From JAHBNG01 sp039028975 (GTDB lineage: Bacteria; Chloroflexota; Anaerolineae; Caldilineales; Caldilineaceae), in the NCBI GenBank assembly GCA_039028975.1, contig JBCCHB010000049.1:1-64000 (forward strand): 64,000 nucleotides of DNA, read 5' to 3'. Both the position numbers and the translations under genes were made by a program. The notes below the pieces were generated by a model that had not been told where the DNA came from, searched no databases, and saw only the letters and a program-made list of their open reading frames with translations. This document shows positions 53,839-62,863 of this stretch, piece after piece. Position 1 is the first letter of the stretch, and every line of letters begins with the position of its first letter.

Positions 53839-55332
53839 ATGACAGTCAATCGTTCCCATTCCTCTATTATGCTAAATCTAAACCGAGCTGCGCCTTATAT
53901 TCTCTATTTGAATTTAATCATTGTGATTGGCGCAGCCTTGTTGGTTTGGAGCGTCGCCCAAATTCCAACGATTGAGCCAAAATTGAATCTGGCTCTTCTG
54001 CTCATCTTAACGGCCCTCTCGGCTATCGTTACAACATCGGTCGCTGTCTCTGACCAAGCAGGGATTACCTACCAGACGGGACCGGTGATCAGCATGGCAG
54101 CAATTCCCTTTTTGGGGCCCGAGGCAGCTATTCTTATCAGTACCCTTCTCAATGTGACCCTATGGCTCATTAAACCGACAGATCAAACCACGTGGAAAAA
54201 GAGCTGGTCTCAATTGGCGTTCAACAATGGCATGCACAGTATTGCATTAGTCGGCGCAAGTGCAGTTCTATTTTTGTTGCGTAGCTGGCTGGATGGGGAG
54301 ACAATTTGGGGGCAGACCATTCCGTGGTTTGGCGCGGCCATTCTCTATGAAGAGATCAATCTATGGTTGCTAATTGGTGTTCTTCGTCTTCAACACGGCC
54401 CTGAGATTAAGATACTGGAAGTATGGCGGGAGGATCGATGGGCATCACAGATGGGTATTCTGGTTCTTGCGATGGGAGGGGCTACGTTAGGCTTCGCTAT
54501 CCAAAATTATAATAGTATAGGTATCATCATCTTTTTCCTACCTATTTTTCTATCTGCGTACGCGTTTCGTCTATATGTAGGCCAGATGCAGGAGCATTTG
54601 GATCAACTTGAACAAATTGTGCAAGAACGAACTGAAGATCTAGAGGAGCTGCATAAGCAGAAGGATGCGCTTCTGGCCATTCTAACCCACGATATGATCA
54701 CACCCCTGACTAGTATTCAGCTTTATGCGGAAGAGTTAAAGCGAAGTCCAGAATCTATCTTAGCCAATCCCCAGTTAGCTGATCTAATGTTGCATAGCCA
54801 CAAAACCATCTATGGGCTTGTGCGAAATATGCTGGATATTGAAAAGCTCCAATCAGGCGAAACGCTCTCCGCTCAAAAAGAAGTAACTGATTTACCTCAG
54901 CTGATTGCCCAGATCATTGACATTATGTTGCCAGAGGCACGCCGAAAAAAGATTGACCTCATTTTAAACAGCCAGGAAGATCACCTTGACGTCAATGTCG
55001 ATAGACTTCAAATGGAGCGAATACTACACAACTTACTCTCTAACGCCATTAAATATACTCAATGGGGCGGAAAGGTCCAGGTTGACGCATATACACAGAA
55101 GGGGAACTTCGTGATTCGAGTGTGTGATACCGGATATGGCATACCCGATGAGGAGATTCCTTATATTTTTGAACGATATAAGCGGGTGGAAATTTTGAAG
55201 GATAAGGCAACTGGAACAGGACTCGGGTTAGCCATTACCAAGGCTCTTGTAGAAGAACATGATGGCCAAATTGAAGTGGAAAGTACTGTAGGAAAGGGAA
55301 GCATATTTACCATTGTGTTACCTGTTTTGTAA
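53839..55332 (+). CDS. Membrane sensor histidine kinase
   Basis: 497 residues. Eight or so hydrophobic helices (about 15-250) form the input domain, followed by a coiled coil and HisKA with the phosphoacceptor His284 (LTHDMITPL). HATPase_c has the N box (NLLSNAIKY), G1 (DTGYGIP) and G2 (GTGLGLAI). The helices resemble MASE-type integral sensor domains that detect a membrane or small-molecule signal. It begins 2 bp after the subtilase stop and is followed by its likely response regulator, so the three genes form one unit. The subtilase may be a target or a source of the signal; this is inferred from gene order. Confidence 0.93.
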   Translation: MTVNRSHSSIMLNLNRAAPYILYLNLIIVIGAALLVWSVAQIPTIEPKLNLALLLILTALSAIVTTSVAVSDQAGITYQTGPVISMAAIPFLGPEAAILISTLLNVTLWLIKPTDQTTWKKSWSQLAFNNGMHSIALVGASAVLFLLRSWLDGETIWGQTIPWFGAAILYEEINLWLLIGVLRLQHGPEIKILEVWREDRWASQMGILVLAMGGATLGFAIQNYNSIGIIIFFLPIFLSAYAFRLYVGQMQEHLDQLEQIVQERTEDLEELHKQKDALLAILTHDMITPLTSIQLYAEELKRSPESILANPQLADLMLHSHKTIYGLVRNMLDIEKLQSGETLSAQKEVTDLPQLIAQIIDIMLPEARRKKIDLILNSQEDHLDVNVDRLQMERILHNLLSNAIKYTQWGGKVQVDAYTQKGNFVIRVCDTGYGIPDEEIPYIFERYKRVEILKDKATGTGLGLAITKALVEEHDGQIEVESTVGKGSIFTIVLPVL

Positions 55333-55490
55333 CGAGTTGGCTCTTTTGGAGTAGATAGTGTTTGCCGCGCACATAGTGATCTGTTGATAGTCAGTAAGTC
55401 CGCAGTCACTTGGTCGCCTAATCCAAAGTCGATCTGGCAGGCATCAGGTACATTGCGATCTACTGACAGTGAATGTTCATAGGATTCATA

Positions 55491-56219
55491 ATGAAGAACA
55501 AGAAAATATTAGTCATAGATGATGATATCAATCTCTGCCAGATGATGGAATTTGTTCTCAAGGGTGAGGGCGCAGAGATCTATACCGCCCTAGATGGGAA
55601 GGAGGGTCTTCAGCTATTTTATGACCATCGCCCAGATTTGGTCATTCTCGATGTGCGAATGCCGGGTATCAATGGATGGGAAACATGTCGACAGATTCGT
55701 ACAATGACAAGTGTTCCCGTTATTATGCTGACGACATTGGATAAGGATGAGGACATCATTAAGGGGTTAGATAGTGGTGCTGACGACTTTGTCTCTAAGC
55801 CTTTTAGCCGGGAGGTCCTAATGGCGCGAGTTCGAGCGGCCCTAAGACGCTCAGAACTACCCGTACCCAACGACAAGGCTTCTATTTATGGTGATGATTA
55901 TTTGACCATTGACCTCAATAAGTGTCAAGTGACTGCCATGGGCCAATCCATCGATCTGACAGCCACAGAATTCCAGCTACTCTCCTATCTTTTGCAGAAC
56001 GCTGGTCATGCGCTTACCTATCGCTCAATTTTAGAAAATGTATGGGGGTGGGAGTACCAAAATAATATTGATTATGTCCACGTCTACATGTCAAATTTAC
56101 GTCGCAAAATCGAGATGGACCCGCGTAATCCAAACTACTTTCGCACGGTGAGAGGGATCGGCTACCGCTTTGAAAAGAAGAAGATATCTTCAACGCCCGC
56201 CGAAGTCCCTGTACCCTAG
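55491..56219 (+). CDS. OmpR/PhoB-type response regulator
   Basis: About 242 residues. The receiver domain has acidic Asp-Asp near the start (VIDDD), the phosphorylation site Asp54 (LVILDVRMPG), the conserved Thr (MLTTLDKDED) and Lys (FVSKPFS). The C-terminal winged helix has FQLLSYLLQN and YVHVYMSNLRRKIE, then FRTVRGIGYRF. I start at ATG 55491, with AGGATTC upstream; a frame from 55473 is possible. It lies about 160 bp after the kinase gene and should be its partner. A rho-independent terminator lies at 56452-56490. Confidence 0.93.
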   Translation: MKNKKILVIDDDINLCQMMEFVLKGEGAEIYTALDGKEGLQLFYDHRPDLVILDVRMPGINGWETCRQIRTMTSVPVIMLTTLDKDEDIIKGLDSGADDFVSKPFSREVLMARVRAALRRSELPVPNDKASIYGDDYLTIDLNKCQVTAMGQSIDLTATEFQLLSYLLQNAGHALTYRSILENVWGWEYQNNIDYVHVYMSNLRRKIEMDPRNPNYFRTVRGIGYRFEKKKISSTPAEVPVP

Positions 56220-56309
56220 TGAACGCCACCAAATAGTCTGCCTCACCGCGTCGCTCTAACATCAGTTTGTCAATTACAGGGTATTCCAGGCTAAATTGAC
56301 GCAAGTCAT

Positions 56310-56405
56310 CAAAAAGCTCTCAGCGAATCAGCCATCAGCTAGGTCGTAACGCCCACTGCGTGAATAGTCAGAATTTGGCCATCTTGCGGGTTGATTTCTA
56401 TACTT
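56310..56405. repeat. Dispersed repeat (TCAGCTAGGTCG family), copy 2
   Basis: Shares CAGCTAGGTCG, CCCACTGCGTGA and CAGAATTTG in the same order with 24838-24935. Confidence 0.6.
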
Positions 56406-56451
56406 ACCTAACTAGGACAAAGTTAATCCGGCAAACTATATGCCCATTATG

Positions 56452-56490
56452 AATAAGGTCAGGTCTCTCTGAGACTTGGCCTTATTTTTT
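56452..56490 (+). terminator. Rho-independent terminator
   Basis: AATAAGG...GGTCTC pairs with GAGAC...GCCTTATT around a short loop, followed by six T. It probably ends the subtilase-kinase-regulator transcript, though it lies 233 bp after the last stop. Confidence 0.8.
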
Positions 56491-56994
56491 ACCTTTAGAT
56501 GGTCAGATAAGTTGTGCCCTCTTCAAATTTTTACTGAGTAGTTTGGGCAGAAGTCGGGACAAGCTATTTCTGGCAAAGTATCCAACATGAGTCTACAACA
56601 GGAACGAATGATGAAGGCAAAATTGTTACGGGAACAGGGCAATTTTACCTTATTGATTGAGTAGATTTGGGTCTAGCGGGTCGCCTTGGAATGGGCCATA
56701 ATATGACCAGCAACTCATAAGTAGTGCATGAGCAACTAGTTAATGTCACGAAGCTAGTGGAGACTGCGATGCACGGTGTCTTCATTTTCTAATCTATCAG
56801 CTTAAGCATTCACCGTGCGTTGCAGGCGGAATGGCTTAACTAAATAACATTGAGTGGAGAGTAGAGAATTGAAGATGGAAACAGCACTTCCCCCGAGGTT
56901 GTTCCCATGCCCTCTCTGTGCTATGCAAGCAGACAGCCACCATAGATTGAACAAGCTGGTCTATGATCGCTGAAGGTTCCTTTAGGAATTACGG

Positions 56995-57381
56995 ATGGAA
57001 ATACAAGAGATAAAAGCCCAAGTGACATTGCTCACAAACCGTTCTATTGCCGATAGCCAATCCGATAGCCAACGGGTCTTGAATATCAAAATTGGCGCGA
57101 ATGACCAGGACATTCAGGCCGTTGCCGAGAACGCAAAAGTGGCACTTGAGGCAATAGGTTTTGAGGTTGTGGATTCGGAACGACTCAGCCTTACGATTAA
57201 AGGGGCCAAGGAGCTTTTTGAAGAAACCTTCCAAGCAGTAATCGAAATGAAGGATGATACCGAAGGCCTTACCGCTGAAGGGTCCACATCCCACGCTAGC
57301 TACTTAGCCGCTGAAAAGTTCCAGATCCCAGACGAACTGTCATCTTTGATAGCGAAAGTCTCATTAATACCTTCACCCTAA
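56995..57381 (+). CDS. Small protein of unknown function, protease-propeptide-like
   Basis: 128 residues with no signal peptide or membrane segment. The middle part has alternating polar and hydrophobic residues and the pattern A-L-E-A-I-G-F-E-V ... S-L-T-I-K-G-x-x-E-L-F-E-E-T-F. This resembles propeptide-like beta-alpha-beta domains found with S8/S53 peptidases. The resemblance is by eye and weak. It ends in KVSLIPSP. AGGAATT lies 8 bp before the ATG. It is 430 bp upstream of the RiPP-like methyltransferase, so it could be part of that locus or an inhibitor-like companion of the subtilase. Confidence 0.7.
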   Translation: MEIQEIKAQVTLLTNRSIADSQSDSQRVLNIKIGANDQDIQAVAENAKVALEAIGFEVVDSERLSLTIKGAKELFEETFQAVIEMKDDTEGLTAEGSTSHASYLAAEKFQIPDELSSLIAKVSLIPSP

Positions 57382-57811
57382 AGGGGCAAATTGGGCTAAG
57401 TTGCACAGAAAATTGGACTATGTTATACTCTTTATTGGAAAGAACTATCACATAAATGTTAAACAGATATTGTCTGTATTGGCAAAGAAATCGGCGCATT
57501 TCTGGCGAAACATGGCAAGTTGTTCGACCTTACACCCAGCATAATCAGTTCAGCATCGTGGACCTTCTCGACGACGCTATTCTGAATCATCTTTTCCAAA
57601 TTACCAATCCGTCGTTGTTGTAACAAGTCGTATAGATGGCCAGAAAAGTTCTGTCCTCCCTAGCGGAATCTCCAGAGTAGATTGCACGAGAGGCGGTACA
57701 AGACTTTTCTGGCGAACCATACTATAACCGAATCAAAACCCTGTGGGACGCTCTATCTACAGGTCTATTTAGACATTCCCTTGAGCGATTCCACGTCGAA
57801 AGGAAATAGAG
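57382..57811. other. Gap before the methyltransferase
   Basis: Only a GCCAGAAAAG-family element (57631-57723) and short unsupported frames. The AAAGGAAATAG ribosome site of the methyltransferase lies at its right end. A promoter for the RiPP-like locus should lie between 57725 and 57795 but was not resolved. Confidence 0.6.
57631..57723 (+). mobile_element. GCCAGAAAAG-family MITE, copy 5
   Basis: Starts TATAGATGGCCAGAAAAGTTC and ends CAAGACTTTTCTGGCGAACCATAC. Internally it shares TCCAGAGTAGAT with copy 1. It is the best-preserved copy. Confidence 0.85.
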
Positions 57812-58615
57812 ATGTCAAACGGGTCGTTGACTATCGTCGGGACAGGCATACACTTAGCCGGTGATTTGACTTTGGCTGCGAAATCTTGGATCGAGCAGGC
57901 CGATAAGGTGTTGTTTGCCGTGGCCGATCCAGTGACGGCAGAGTGGTTAAAGACGCTGAATGAGACGGCAGAGGCACTGCCCGTCAACGTCCAAGTCTCA
58001 CGCCGTCGCGAAATGCATCACATGATGGTCAAACGCATCCTAGAAGAGGTACGCAGAGAAGTGCGAGTCTGCGCCGTCTTCTACGGACATCCTGGCGTTT
58101 TTGCCGACCCAGCCCATATGGCTATCCGACAGGCGCGACAAGAAGGATACAAGGCCCGCATGTTGCCAGGTATCTCGGCTCAGGCTTGTCTGTTTGCAGA
58201 CTTGGGCGTCGATCCGGGGAAGAATGGCTGTCAGAGCTTTGAAGCAACGGATTTTTTGATTCGGCGAAGGAAGTTTGATCCGGCTAGTGCGTTGATACTT
58301 TGGCAGGTAGCCGTGATTGGTCATCTCGGATTTTATGAAGAAGGTGGAAATCAGCATGGGCTGTCTGTATTAACTGAAGAATTGACTAACTGGTACGGCC
58401 CTAACCACGAAGTTGTTGTCTATGAAGCCGCGGTTTATCCCGTCTGTGATCCCGTAATTCAACGTTTGCCGTTGGCGCAATTACCTGAAGCGGAGATTAC
58501 AGAGGTATCTACGTTGTATGTGCCGTCGAACTGCTCGACACCGGAGGACAATGAGATGATGGATCGTTTGGGGATGAACATCGTTACGCAGTCACAAAGG
58601 GAGTTTGCTATCTGA
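57812..58615 (+). CDS. Stand-alone borosin-like alpha-N-methyltransferase (tetrapyrrole methylase fold)
   Basis: 267 residues. The start GSLTIVGTGI and the segments VFYGHPGVFADPAHMA, GYKARMLPGISAQACLFADLGVDP and FEATDFLIRR match, from memory, the N-methyltransferase domain of the fungal borosin enzyme OphMA almost phrase for phrase. That enzyme methylates backbone amides of its own C-terminal peptide using SAM. Here the chain stops after the methyltransferase domain, so the substrate must be a separate peptide, as in split bacterial borosins (SonM/SonA). The Arg equivalent to OphMA Arg72 is kept (RRRE), but the Tyr76 position appears to be His (HH). AAAGGAAATAG precedes the ATG. The stop overlaps the start of the TPR gene (TGATG). 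Otherwise it could be a precorrin-type methylase, but no cobalamin genes are near. Confidence 0.85.
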   Translation: MSNGSLTIVGTGIHLAGDLTLAAKSWIEQADKVLFAVADPVTAEWLKTLNETAEALPVNVQVSRRREMHHMMVKRILEEVRREVRVCAVFYGHPGVFADPAHMAIRQARQEGYKARMLPGISAQACLFADLGVDPGKNGCQSFEATDFLIRRRKFDPASALILWQVAVIGHLGFYEEGGNQHGLSVLTEELTNWYGPNHEVVVYEAAVYPVCDPVIQRLPLAQLPEAEITEVSTLYVPSNCSTPEDNEMMDRLGMNIVTQSQREFAI

Positions 58616-59508
58616 TGGAACAATACGGAGAAAGATTGTCCGATCTAAGTCAGAAAATCGAGCAGAATCCTGTAAATGCCTGGGCATTGGCCCATCGAGG
58701 CGAGGTTTATTGTTTGATGAGGCGGTATGAGGAGGCACTGGCGGATCTGGATCGAGCGATTGAGTTGAAGCCTGAGTATGCTTGGGCGATTGCGCACCGG
58801 GGAGAAGTACTTCGGCTATCGGGCCAATTTGAGCAAGCTTTAGATGACTTTAACTATGCTATTGAGTTGAAGGATGATTATGTTTGGGCGCTCGCGCATC
58901 GAGGCGCAACCTACCGGAAGATGAAGTGCAATGAGAGAACTTTGACGGATCTTAACCAAGCATTGGAGTTGAAGCCTGACAATGTGTGGGTCCTAATAAA
59001 TAGAGGATTGGTCTTGCTTACCATGAGGCGTTATGAGGAAGCGATAGCCGATTTCGATCAGGTACTCATACTGGACAAAGACAGCGTCAGCGATTGGTGG
59101 CCAAGCGAACGTGGGTTGGTACTCAATTTTATGGGGCGATATACAGAGGCGATTGACTGTTGTAAAGCTGTGTTACAAGTTCAACCAGATACCCCTATAT
59201 CGCGTTACAGTCTTATAGTAGCTGAAACACTCCTAGGAGATACAAGAACAAAACATGCTGAAATAACAAGCTTGCAATCGAAATTGCTTTCTCTATACGA
59301 TGTAACAAAATGTAACAAAGATCGTGCTGGGGTACTTTATCAGCTAGGTGGTTTAGCTGCTTTATTGGGTCAGAATAACCGAGCATTAAATTATCTGGAA
59401 GCGACATTTCCCCTTGATATCGAGCCTATGGAGCAGGCATGTCACGATCCGGCTTGGAATGTTCTACGTACCAACTCAAGATTCCAGTCTTTAATCGCTG
59501 AGTTGTAA
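58615..59508 (+). CDS. TPR-repeat protein 1
   Basis: 297 residues made of five or six tetratricopeptide repeats of the WAxAHRGEVYRxxxxxxxALxDxxxAIELKPxY type (about 15-190), followed by a degenerate region. The C-terminal block is LGGLAALLGQNNRALNYLE...HDPAWNVLR. TPRs bind peptides or proteins. No enzymatic motif or signal peptide is present. Its ATG overlaps the methyltransferase stop by one base, so the two are co-translated. In a RiPP locus a TPR protein could present the precursor peptide or regulate by peptide binding; this is inference. It is paralogous to the next gene. Confidence 0.9.
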   Translation: MEQYGERLSDLSQKIEQNPVNAWALAHRGEVYCLMRRYEEALADLDRAIELKPEYAWAIAHRGEVLRLSGQFEQALDDFNYAIELKDDYVWALAHRGATYRKMKCNERTLTDLNQALELKPDNVWVLINRGLVLLTMRRYEEAIADFDQVLILDKDSVSDWWPSERGLVLNFMGRYTEAIDCCKAVLQVQPDTPISRYSLIVAETLLGDTRTKHAEITSLQSKLLSLYDVTKCNKDRAGVLYQLGGLAALLGQNNRALNYLEATFPLDIEPMEQACHDPAWNVLRTNSRFQSLIAEL

Positions 59509-59535
59509 GCCATGTTATCGAAAGCTATCTGAGCA

Positions 59536-60465
59536 ATGAAACAATATGAGGATAAACTGACGGTCCTTTCGCAGGCTATTCAATTAAACCCTAAAGGTGC
59601 AAAAATTATTGCCCGTCGTGCTGAGACGTATCGGCTTATGGCGTGTTATCGAGAAGCCATTTCTGACTTTAACTGCGCAATCGAATTGGTGCCTAAATAT
59701 GTTTGGGCGTTCGCTCACCGCGGTGAGTCATACTGTCAAATGGGATGCTTTCATAAAGCGCTGGAAGATTTTAATCAAGCCATCGAACTTGATCCTTCAT
59801 ATACATGGGCGCTCGCTCATCGGGGCGTAGTCTACCGTTTGCTCGAGGATTACGAAAAAGCATTAACTGATTTTACTCAAGCGATTAACCTTAATCCTGA
59901 CTATGCTTGGGCATTTGCCTATCGCGCTCGAACATATGAGCTGTTATATCAATACGAACGAACATTAGCCGATTTCGACCAGGCGATTTCTCTTAACGAG
60001 ACATTGTTTGATGATTGGCTCATTAAGCGAGGGATGATTTTGAGCTATCTTGGGAATTATTCAGAAGCGATTGCTTGCTGTCTGCAAGTATTAGAGGACG
60101 ATCCAAATGATTACTGTGCTTTGTACAATCTAACTGTATTCAAAGTTCGCAATCAAGGACTCCTCAAATCTAAAGCTGACGTAGACAGAGCAAAAAGCAA
60201 ACTGTTATCTGCCGAAAATTCAATACCGCAAGGTACTATCTCTTACCGAGTTGGGGGGTTAGCTGCTCTTCAAGGGAAGAGAGGGCAGGCAATGAATTGT
60301 CTTGAGATAGCCATCTCGCTTGATAGCCCTGAAGCGATTGAGTATGCTCCCCACGATACGGCATGGTTAGATCTATGGAGTGACTCCCATTTTCTGTCTT
60401 TAATTGCTCGTGCCAAATGTAAACAGCAGTATTTATTAATACAGAGAGGGTCACTCTATTATTAG
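59536..60465 (+). CDS. TPR-repeat protein 2
   Basis: 309 residues, same architecture as the previous protein, including the C-terminal VGGLAALQGKRGQAMNCLE...HDTAWLDLW block, so the pair is a tandem duplication. At least five TPRs are visible (about 20-200). It starts 27 bp after TPR protein 1. The last 20 residues (KQQYLLIQRGSLYY) are additional. No other domain is present. Confidence 0.88.
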   Translation: MKQYEDKLTVLSQAIQLNPKGAKIIARRAETYRLMACYREAISDFNCAIELVPKYVWAFAHRGESYCQMGCFHKALEDFNQAIELDPSYTWALAHRGVVYRLLEDYEKALTDFTQAINLNPDYAWAFAYRARTYELLYQYERTLADFDQAISLNETLFDDWLIKRGMILSYLGNYSEAIACCLQVLEDDPNDYCALYNLTVFKVRNQGLLKSKADVDRAKSKLLSAENSIPQGTISYRVGGLAALQGKRGQAMNCLEIAISLDSPEAIEYAPHDTAWLDLWSDSHFLSLIARAKCKQQYLLIQRGSLYY

Positions 60466-60515
60466 GAGTTGGTTTAGCAGATTACCTTGAACTGAATAAT
60501 GATTTCACTATAAAC

Positions 60516-60602
60516 AAAGGGCTTCGCTCAACCGTACCCACGGAGTCCATGGCTCAGTCCTAAAAGCGTTAGGAATGAGCTAGCTATGCGAAGCTACCCG
60601 AG
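60516..60602. repeat. Nested palindrome between TPR genes
   Basis: An outer pair (GGGCTTCGCTCAACCG with GCTATGCGAAGCTACCC, imperfect) encloses an inner hairpin, CTCAGTCCTAA-AAGCG-TTAGGAATGAG (60553-60579). There is no T-run, so it is more likely a small mobile or structured element than a terminator. Confidence 0.55.
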
Positions 60603-60793
60603 TAATTTTATACTTTACTATAAAAAAGGTAAGCCGGTAAGGATTTCGTATAACTCCCTGGCTGAAAAATCTGCGTAATTTTTGTTTCTGCAGTGAACCC
60701 AAGGATGCATGATTTCACAGCTATCGCCAAATACACATTATTGCAATTAACCACAATTCGTTGAAACCTCAAGATCATGATAAGGAATCCAAA

Positions 60794-61843
60794 ATGAGCA
60801 ACTATCAAGAATTAGCGAAAAAAGGTGCAGAGAAGCGCAAAGCAGCATTTCAGGAGAAGAGTACTCGCGGGATCTTCGCACTTCTCTCAGACGCATTAAA
60901 AGACTTTCAAGATGCCCTAGACTTAGCTCAAGACCTTCCAAATAATAACCGAAAGAAACAGTGGATTCTAGCTCATCTCGGCGCGACCCACCACTCCATG
61001 GCCCATTTTTACCCTGATGAAGATAACAAAACATTTCATCTCAACAAAGCAAGAGAATTTCTCCTAAGAGCACTCAACCTGGAATGGACAGTTAAACCAT
61101 TGAGTGAACAAGCTAATTGGGGAACAGTAAATTATGCTTGGGGTTATGCACACCTAGGTGAACTGTTTACATATAGAGCACTTGTGCAAAGAAGAGAGCC
61201 TCAGGAAGAGCAGAAAAACTATCAGAATGCTATAGATTCACTCAGTATGGCTATTAAAATGGAATTAGAAGAAGGTGATAACTATACTTGGGCAATTTCT
61301 CATCGAGGCTTAGCTTACCGTCAGAGGGCAACTAGCTTCTCACGGGAAAGCGGAGATAATGATAGAGCAAGGATGGATTTCGAACGCGTTTACGAACTCG
61401 ACGTTAAAAAGGAAAACCACTGGAACGCTCTTTATTTGGGTGCAACCTATAGAGCACTGGGGCTTGAAGTTGATGATATCTCCCATATGAGTGAAGAGCA
61501 GCTCAAGGAGGCATATATTTATCTGAAAAGAAGTTTGGCGTTTTTTGAATGGGTTGCAGACAAGAATCCAGAATTATTGGTTCGAATGGAGACCCTAGAA
61601 CCTTATCCTTTACATCTACATCATTTGGATGCTCCCCTGGCTTTACCTAGGGAGCGAACTGATATAATGCCTTCCTTCATGATAGATGAACATGAACTTA
61701 TCGAGGAGTCATATAACTTCTATAATACGCGCGAAGAACTACGGCAGGAGTTCCTTAAAGATGGCCCGACACCAGAAGTTCAAGTGAAAATCGATCAATA
61801 CTACACCTTGCTTGGTCAGCGATACGCGCAACAAAAAGAATAA
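60794..61843 (+). CDS. TPR-like protein 3
   Basis: 349 residues from ATG 60794 (AAGGAAT upstream); the frame is open 11 codons further. Longer, irregular repeats keep the WAxxHxGExxxxR pattern of the two preceding proteins (WILAHLGATHHS, YAWGYAHLGELFTYR, YTWAISHRGLAYR, WNALYLGATYRAL). The N-terminus is basic (KKGAEKRKAAFQEK). The last 110 residues are unrelated to TPRs and acidic, rich in Glu/Tyr. Probably a diverged member of the same family, with a role in the same locus. No catalytic motif is visible. Confidence 0.82.
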   Translation: MSNYQELAKKGAEKRKAAFQEKSTRGIFALLSDALKDFQDALDLAQDLPNNNRKKQWILAHLGATHHSMAHFYPDEDNKTFHLNKAREFLLRALNLEWTVKPLSEQANWGTVNYAWGYAHLGELFTYRALVQRREPQEEQKNYQNAIDSLSMAIKMELEEGDNYTWAISHRGLAYRQRATSFSRESGDNDRARMDFERVYELDVKKENHWNALYLGATYRALGLEVDDISHMSEEQLKEAYIYLKRSLAFFEWVADKNPELLVRMETLEPYPLHLHHLDAPLALPRERTDIMPSFMIDEHELIEESYNFYNTREELRQEFLKDGPTPEVQVKIDQYYTLLGQRYAQQKE

Positions 61844-62542
61844 ATTGCGCAACAAGTATTTCCTTGCTGCGCTTAGCTACCTATAATTTGATATCGTCCA
61901 TGAATTGTAGTAGATACAAAACAATAATAGAATAAAAGGAACTGTGGCATTCCGCTTTTCCCCTAGGTCAGAGCCACTTCCAGAGTCAGAGCCAGATCGA
62001 TATTTTGATAATGAGATCGGGGATAATGCAGGATCTCACCTTAAGTTCTTGTGCAATGAGATAGATGTCCGAACACATACATGCTAGGAGACGTGACGTC
62101 CGAAATAAGTCTGTTTACTTCTGAGTTTAAAATATCGCGCGAATTGTCGGAAGAGCCTCTGCATAATTTTTTTGCGCATTTCCCATCTGATGAAACTCTT
62201 TTGTTTGGAAGTACCATAGCTAGCATATGTATGCTAATAAATGAAGTATACCCGAGGCGACACCTTATGTAATGTACCGTGGCAAGCATTTCATTACCGT
62301 AGACTAGAAAACCAGATTAGGCAATTCCAGAAAAAGAATTATCCGCGCTAGAGGGGTAAGCGCGCTCACATGCGGTTTTGGTGCAACAATGACCGGCACG
62401 AGGCGTGCCCACTCCACGTATAGTTTATTTTTTGGAATGGCCTTACTAAACTATATGATGCTGAACCATTAACACAAATTTTACTTTAATTAAACTACTA
62501 TCAAATTTATGTTCCAATTCATATATATTAGGAGAGCTGATA
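61844..62542. other. 700-bp gap before the precursor-like peptide gene
   Basis: No firm gene was found. A 47-codon frame at 61944-62087 (GTG start behind AAAGGAA) and a 63-codon frame at 62081-62272 have no recognisable motif and may be gene debris. 62460-62530 is very AT-rich and leads to the AGGAG ribosome site at 62530-62534, so the promoter of the peptide gene probably lies there. Confidence 0.55.

Positions 62543-62863
<321 letters not shown>

Larger units (their letters stand above)
56220..56994. other. Gap with terminator and repeats
   Basis: Contains the second copy of the TCAGCTAGGTCG repeat (56310-56405), a terminator (56452-56490) and a partial GCCAGAAAAG element (about 56548-56585). 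56600-56990 shows nothing recognisable apart from a weak AGGAATT ribosome site for the next gene. Confidence 0.6.

Noticed and set aside
57812..58615. Precorrin or uroporphyrinogen methylase as identity of the methyltransferase
   Set aside because: The fold is shared, but the specific phrases match borosin methyltransferases, and no tetrapyrrole genes are nearby.
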